Source: an uncultured archaeon (GTDB taxonomy: Archaea > Nanobdellota > Nanobdellia > Woesearchaeales > ARS49). From it: DNA of 22,755 nt. Location: the NCBI GenBank assembly GCA_902385765.1, contig CABMGU010000036.1:1-22755 (forward strand). Direction: 5' to 3'. Positions 20,705 to 22,755 of the stretch are shown piece after piece. The position numbers and the translations under genes are program-made. Numbering within the stretch: the first letter of the stretch is position 1; every line of letters starts with the position of its first letter. Below the pieces are notes generated by a model. It worked only from the letters and a program-made list of their open reading frames with translations, was not told the origin of the DNA and did no database searches.

Positions 20705-21105
20705 TTCAATCTAAGAAATTCTTCCGGAGTCACCATCTTTATTCCTGAATATTCCTTAAGCACGAGCAAATCCTTATCACGGGTGACGATAAAATTAGCT
20801 TTTGAAGCCAAAGCACAAGCAATAACAGAGTCGTCTTCAGGGTCACGACTCACGGGAAAGGTCCTTGACGGCTCCACAACTGTAACAAAAGCAAGAATTC
20901 CGTTAACAACATCATCGACCTCCTGCTCGCTCAACACAAAACCCTCATCAGGATTGGTGAGAACCTTGCGAACTTCGTTCAAAATCAAGGCAGAAACAAC
21001 AATTTCAAGCCTGCCATCAAGAGCCTGCTGAACAATCAAAAAAGGAGGACCGCTCCAGAAAATACTTGAAATAAGCAAATTGGTATCAGCAACAATACGA
21101 ATCAT
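20695..21105 (-). CDS. PIN-domain ribonuclease toxin (VapC-like)
   Basis: A 136-aa PIN protein of the putative toxin-antitoxin PIN family: MIRIVADTNLLISSIFWSG has D7; E44 (ILNEVRK), D91 or D92 (RDPEDDSVIACAL) and D110 (IVTRDKDLL) complete the metal site. It is an Mg-dependent RNase expected to be held inactive by the upstream AbrB-type protein. Its ATG overlaps the antitoxin stop by 4 nt (ATGA at 21102-21105), the usual coupled arrangement. Its last codons (...LNAF and stop) fall inside the repeat copied from the mre11 end, so its C-terminus seems to have been formed at the insertion junction. The + strand in this region is less A/C-biased than in the older genes. Confidence 0.88.
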   Translation of the reverse strand: MIRIVADTNLLISSIFWSGPPFLIVQQALDGRLEIVVSALILNEVRKVLTNPDEGFVLSEQEVDDVVNGILAFVTVVEPSRTFPVSRDPEDDSVIACALASKANFIVTRDKDLLVLKEYSGIKMVTPEEFLRLNAF

Positions 21106-21365
21106 CGCGCCCTAATACGCTTAATCTTCGCCTGAAGGTCGTCCTCCTTCAAACCTTTTCCTGCGGCAAACCTGACGCCCCAAGAATGCACCTTAGCAAA
21201 AACCTCCTTAGGCGAAGGAACAGCAATCTTCTTCAAAATAATGGTATCCTCTTTGCCCAACACCACAAAAGTCTCGCCCTCCTTCAAGCCAAGCTCATCG
21301 CGTACGTGCTGAGGAATAACAATCTGGCCCTTTGAAGACAACTTTGTCAATTCAACTTCGCTCAT
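21102..21365 (-). CDS. AbrB/SpoVT-type antitoxin (VapB-like)
   Basis: An 87-aa protein whose first 50 residues form a swapped-hairpin AbrB domain: ELTKLSSKGQIVIPQHVRDELGLKEGETFVVLGKEDTIILKKI, with the diagnostic SSKGQIVIP and LGLKEGE motifs. The remaining tail (VPSPKEVFAKVHSWGVRFAAGKGLKEDDLQAKIKRIRAR) is amphipathic and basic, as expected of the toxin-binding part. It is placed upstream of the PIN toxin with a 4-nt overlap. GGTGAT lies about 8 nt before the ATG, and a minus-strand TATA box (CTTTATAAG, 21401-21409) together with AGTAAG repeats forms a regulated promoter. It probably represses its own operon. It sits in the 50-bp gap after the mre11 stop. Confidence 0.9.
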   Translation of the reverse strand: MSEVELTKLSSKGQIVIPQHVRDELGLKEGETFVVLGKEDTIILKKIAVPSPKEVFAKVHSWGVRFAAGKGLKEDDLQAKIKRIRAR

Positions 21366-21376
21366 AAATCATCACC

Positions 21377-21401
21377 AGTAAGATAGTAAGAATGGCTTAC
21401 T
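21377..21401. promoter_or_regulatory. Candidate operator of the AbrB/PIN operon: three AGTAAG half-sites
   Basis: AGTAAG occurs at 21377-21382 and 21385-21390 as direct repeats and as its reverse complement CTTACT at 21396-21401, so the last two form an inverted repeat with a 5-bp spacer. The cluster lies between the TATA box and the antitoxin ATG, where binding would block transcription. Confidence 0.45.
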
Positions 21402-21409
21402 TATAAAGG
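21401..21409 (-). promoter_or_regulatory. TATA box of the AbrB/PIN operon
   Basis: On the minus strand the box reads ACCTTTATAAG around this position, about 40 bp before the antitoxin ATG (21365). It lies 7-15 bp from the mre11 stop. Confidence 0.5.
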
Positions 21410-21415
21410 TTTCTG

Positions 21416-22603
21416 TTACTCCAACAACCTGTCCAGCTCAGAATGCACCCTTGACTCGAAATCAGCAACTCTTTCTCCTTCAAGCTTCTCAGCAGACAAG
21501 ACAAGCATCAGCTTCTTCGCAAGCTCAACATCATCACCAGAAAACTTGAACTGAGAAGAATGCTGCTGAAGCAAAGAAGTCTCAACCTCCTCAACATTCG
21601 CCTCCTTCACCATAATGACTTCCAACTCCTTGCTGGAGAACGCGTTAGTATTTTTCAAAACAACAAAAGCGCCCTTAGCATAAACATCGTGAAAGATATC
21701 ATTCCAGCGCAAATCAGCAGGCCTGCCGGATTTCAAACAGCCGGAAACGCGAATCGTAACAATAGCATTATTCACGTTCGGCAACTTACGAATCTCTGTC
21801 TCAACTTCGGACAATGACTTGTTCTCGGCATCAACAGAAACGCAAACAACAGGATGAGTCTGAAGAGGAACGTGCTGAATATTGCCACCATCAAACAAAA
21901 CAAAACTGCCCTGCTTTAATTTTTCCAGTTCAGCAAAACTGTTCGGAAAAACAGGACCAGGGAACACGATATTTTTGTACTTGCCCATAGACGCCTTGTC
22001 AACAACGTGAACGTGACCACCAGCATAATAATCAAAGCCAGCAGGAAGCAAACTGACAGCCAAAGCATCCATCCCAGACAAATCCTTAGGCTTCAACTCA
22101 GCAAGAGCGTTATGGAACAAGAAAATCCTGAAACCAGACTCATTCTCCAAATTCTCACGGGAAAGAAGCTTGTAATAATTTGATTCAAGACCGCCTTTCT
22201 TGCCAATCAAGCCAACAATCTTAGCACCAGACTTGTCTAAGGTGAAATGAAGCTTAATCCGGTTATCAGGCAGTTCCTCACCCTTCGCAACATTAACACC
22301 CAAACCAGCGTGCTCCAAAACATCCAGCATTGTTTTACCGCTCGGAGAAAAATCGTGACTGCCAGCAATAAAGTAAAGCGGAACGTCAGCATCATGCAAA
22401 CGCTTTAACTGCTCAACAGCAAGCTTCAAACTATCAATTCCAGGAACAGCAGTATTAAACAAATCACCAGACAACAAAACAAAATTAACTTTCTCAGACA
22501 AACACCTATCAATTGCAGAAACAAAAGCCTGAGCATTCGCTTCCCTCAACTTCGGCTCACGCCAGCTACCCAAATGACAATCAGCAAGATGAGCAAACTT
22601 CAT
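21416..22603 (-). CDS. mre11: Mre11-like DNA double-strand-break repair exonuclease (SbcD family)
   Basis: A 395-aa calcineurin-like metallophosphoesterase. Phosphodiesterase motifs: FAHLADCHLG (D8, H10), LLSGDLFNT (D47), IAGSHDFSPSGKTMLD (motif III, with Ser where many Mre11 proteins have Asn), LFHNALAEL (His) and GGHVHVVD (two His). The catalytic part runs to about 230, and a capping/Rad50-binding region follows. Mre11 normally works with Rad50, and in archaea also with HerA-NurA, to resect DNA ends. Here no rad50 follows; the next gene is a toxin-antitoxin cassette that begins 50 bp after the stop. GAGGTT 8 nt before the ATG is a Shine-Dalgarno, so it may be internal to an operon with the partial gene to the right. 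Its C-terminus, HSELDRLLE, is copied at 20678-20704. Confidence 0.9.
   Translation of the reverse strand: MKFAHLADCHLGSWREPKLREANAQAFVSAIDRCLSEKVNFVLLSGDLFNTAVPGIDSLKLAVEQLKRLHDADVPLYFIAGSHDFSPSGKTMLDVLEHAGLGVNVAKGEELPDNRIKLHFTLDKSGAKIVGLIGKKGGLESNYYKLLSRENLENESGFRIFLFHNALAELKPKDLSGMDALAVSLLPAGFDYYAGGHVHVVDKASMGKYKNIVFPGPVFPNSFAELEKLKQGSFVLFDGGNIQHVPLQTHPVVCVSVDAENKSLSEVETEIRKLPNVNNAIVTIRVSGCLKSGRPADLRWNDIFHDVYAKGAFVVLKNTNAFSSKELEVIMVKEANVEEVETSLLQQHSSQFKFSGDDVELAKKLMLVLSAEKLEGERVADFESRVHSELDRLLE
21421..21447. repeat. Direct repeat, in-gene copy (mre11 C-terminal codons)
   Basis: Partner of 20678-20704, 743 bp away. The pair brackets the AbrB/PIN cassette. Confidence 0.8.
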
Positions 22604-22637
22604 GATATAACCTCAAAATAGGCTTCGCAGTTATGCC

Positions 22638-22664
22638 AAGGGGGACTTAACGCCCGTCCCCCTT
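22638..22664. terminator. Strong hairpin between mre11 and the partial upstream gene
   Basis: AAGGGGGAC (22638-22646), loop TTAACGCCC, GTCCCCCTT (22656-22664): a perfect 9-bp stem. It lies in a 76-bp gap of unusually high GC. It may be a terminator of the minus-strand gene ending at 22680, but there is no T-run beside it, so this is uncertain. Confidence 0.35.
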
Positions 22665-22679
22665 TCGAACCCCCGACGC

Positions 22680-22755
22680 TCATACTAACTTAAGCCCTCC
22701 AAAACTCTGCTTCATTTTAATGGTCTTTTTTTCCTCGTGTAAAACCTTAATCGGC
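22680..22755 (-). CDS. Probable C-terminus of a gene continuing beyond the window (24 aa seen)
   Basis: On the minus strand a frame is open from the window edge to a TGA at 22680-22682, reading ...IKVLHEEKKTIKMKQSFGGLKLV. It is charged, well-mixed protein-like sequence with G/T-ending codons like the other minus-strand genes. Too short for a family call. HerA or another repair gene would be a natural neighbour of mre11 in archaea, but nothing here proves it. The ATG inside (11 codons from the stop) could instead be chance. Confidence 0.4.
   Translation of the reverse strand, partial: PIKVLHEEKKTIKMKQSFGGLKLV

Noticed and set aside
22640..22690. tRNA-like arm (TTCGAA with G/C tracts)
   Set aside because: No T-stem pairing around TTCGAA on either strand, and no acceptor or anticodon stems; the stable structure is the 9-bp hairpin at 22638-22664.

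Overview
The window is archaeal, most likely a DPANN-type genome of the Woesearchaeota/Pacearchaeota kind. TATA boxes lie about 26-28 bp ahead of the start codons of first genes, and these transcripts look leaderless. Shine-Dalgarno sites appear mainly at internal operon genes. The gene set is archaeal: RFC large subunit, archaeal/eukaryal-type GlyRS, small OB-fold protein, archaeal pilus/secretion ATPase and platform protein, translin, GatCAB and an Mre11-like nuclease. The lineage is inferred from style and gene content, not from a marker.

Layout. 1-2882 (+): 3' end of rfcL, a 55-aa membrane protein, glyS, an OB-fold protein and tRNA-Phe(GAA). 2960-3652: a compositionally distinct ribbon-helix-helix/PIN pair, convergent and overlapping at the 3' ends. 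3734-13410: a probable envelope secretion or pilus-like locus. It has an ATPase carrying a 500-residue intein plus a double-GspF platform protein (-), two soluble coiled-coil proteins (+), and four tandem paralogous polytopic membrane proteins (-). 13602-14821 (+): translin-like protein and HAD phosphatase. 14846-20672 (+): a bacterial-type AspRS with non-discriminating features, an SPFH protein, gatC-gatA-gatB and a 72-aa protein. 20695-21365 (-): an AbrB/PIN toxin-antitoxin cassette. 21416-22603 (-): Mre11-like nuclease. 22680-22755 (-): probable C-terminus of another gene.

How the genes fit together. AspRS and GatCAB form a plausible indirect route to Asn-tRNA(Asn): mis-aspartylation followed by amidation. 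The ATPase, platform, coiled-coil and multi-pass proteins look like one envelope machine. It is built around two known families (GspE/TadA-like and GspF/TadC-like) plus components I cannot assign to any described system.

The most notable non-gene signals are: a 27-bp direct repeat of the mre11 3' end bracketing the AbrB/PIN cassette; two covarying 42-nt hairpins flanking the four-gene membrane operon; a 30-bp near-palindrome in the divergent promoter of the secretion locus; and a window-wide strand asymmetry in which the + strand is A/C-rich whichever way genes point. No stretch over 300 bp lacks a gene.
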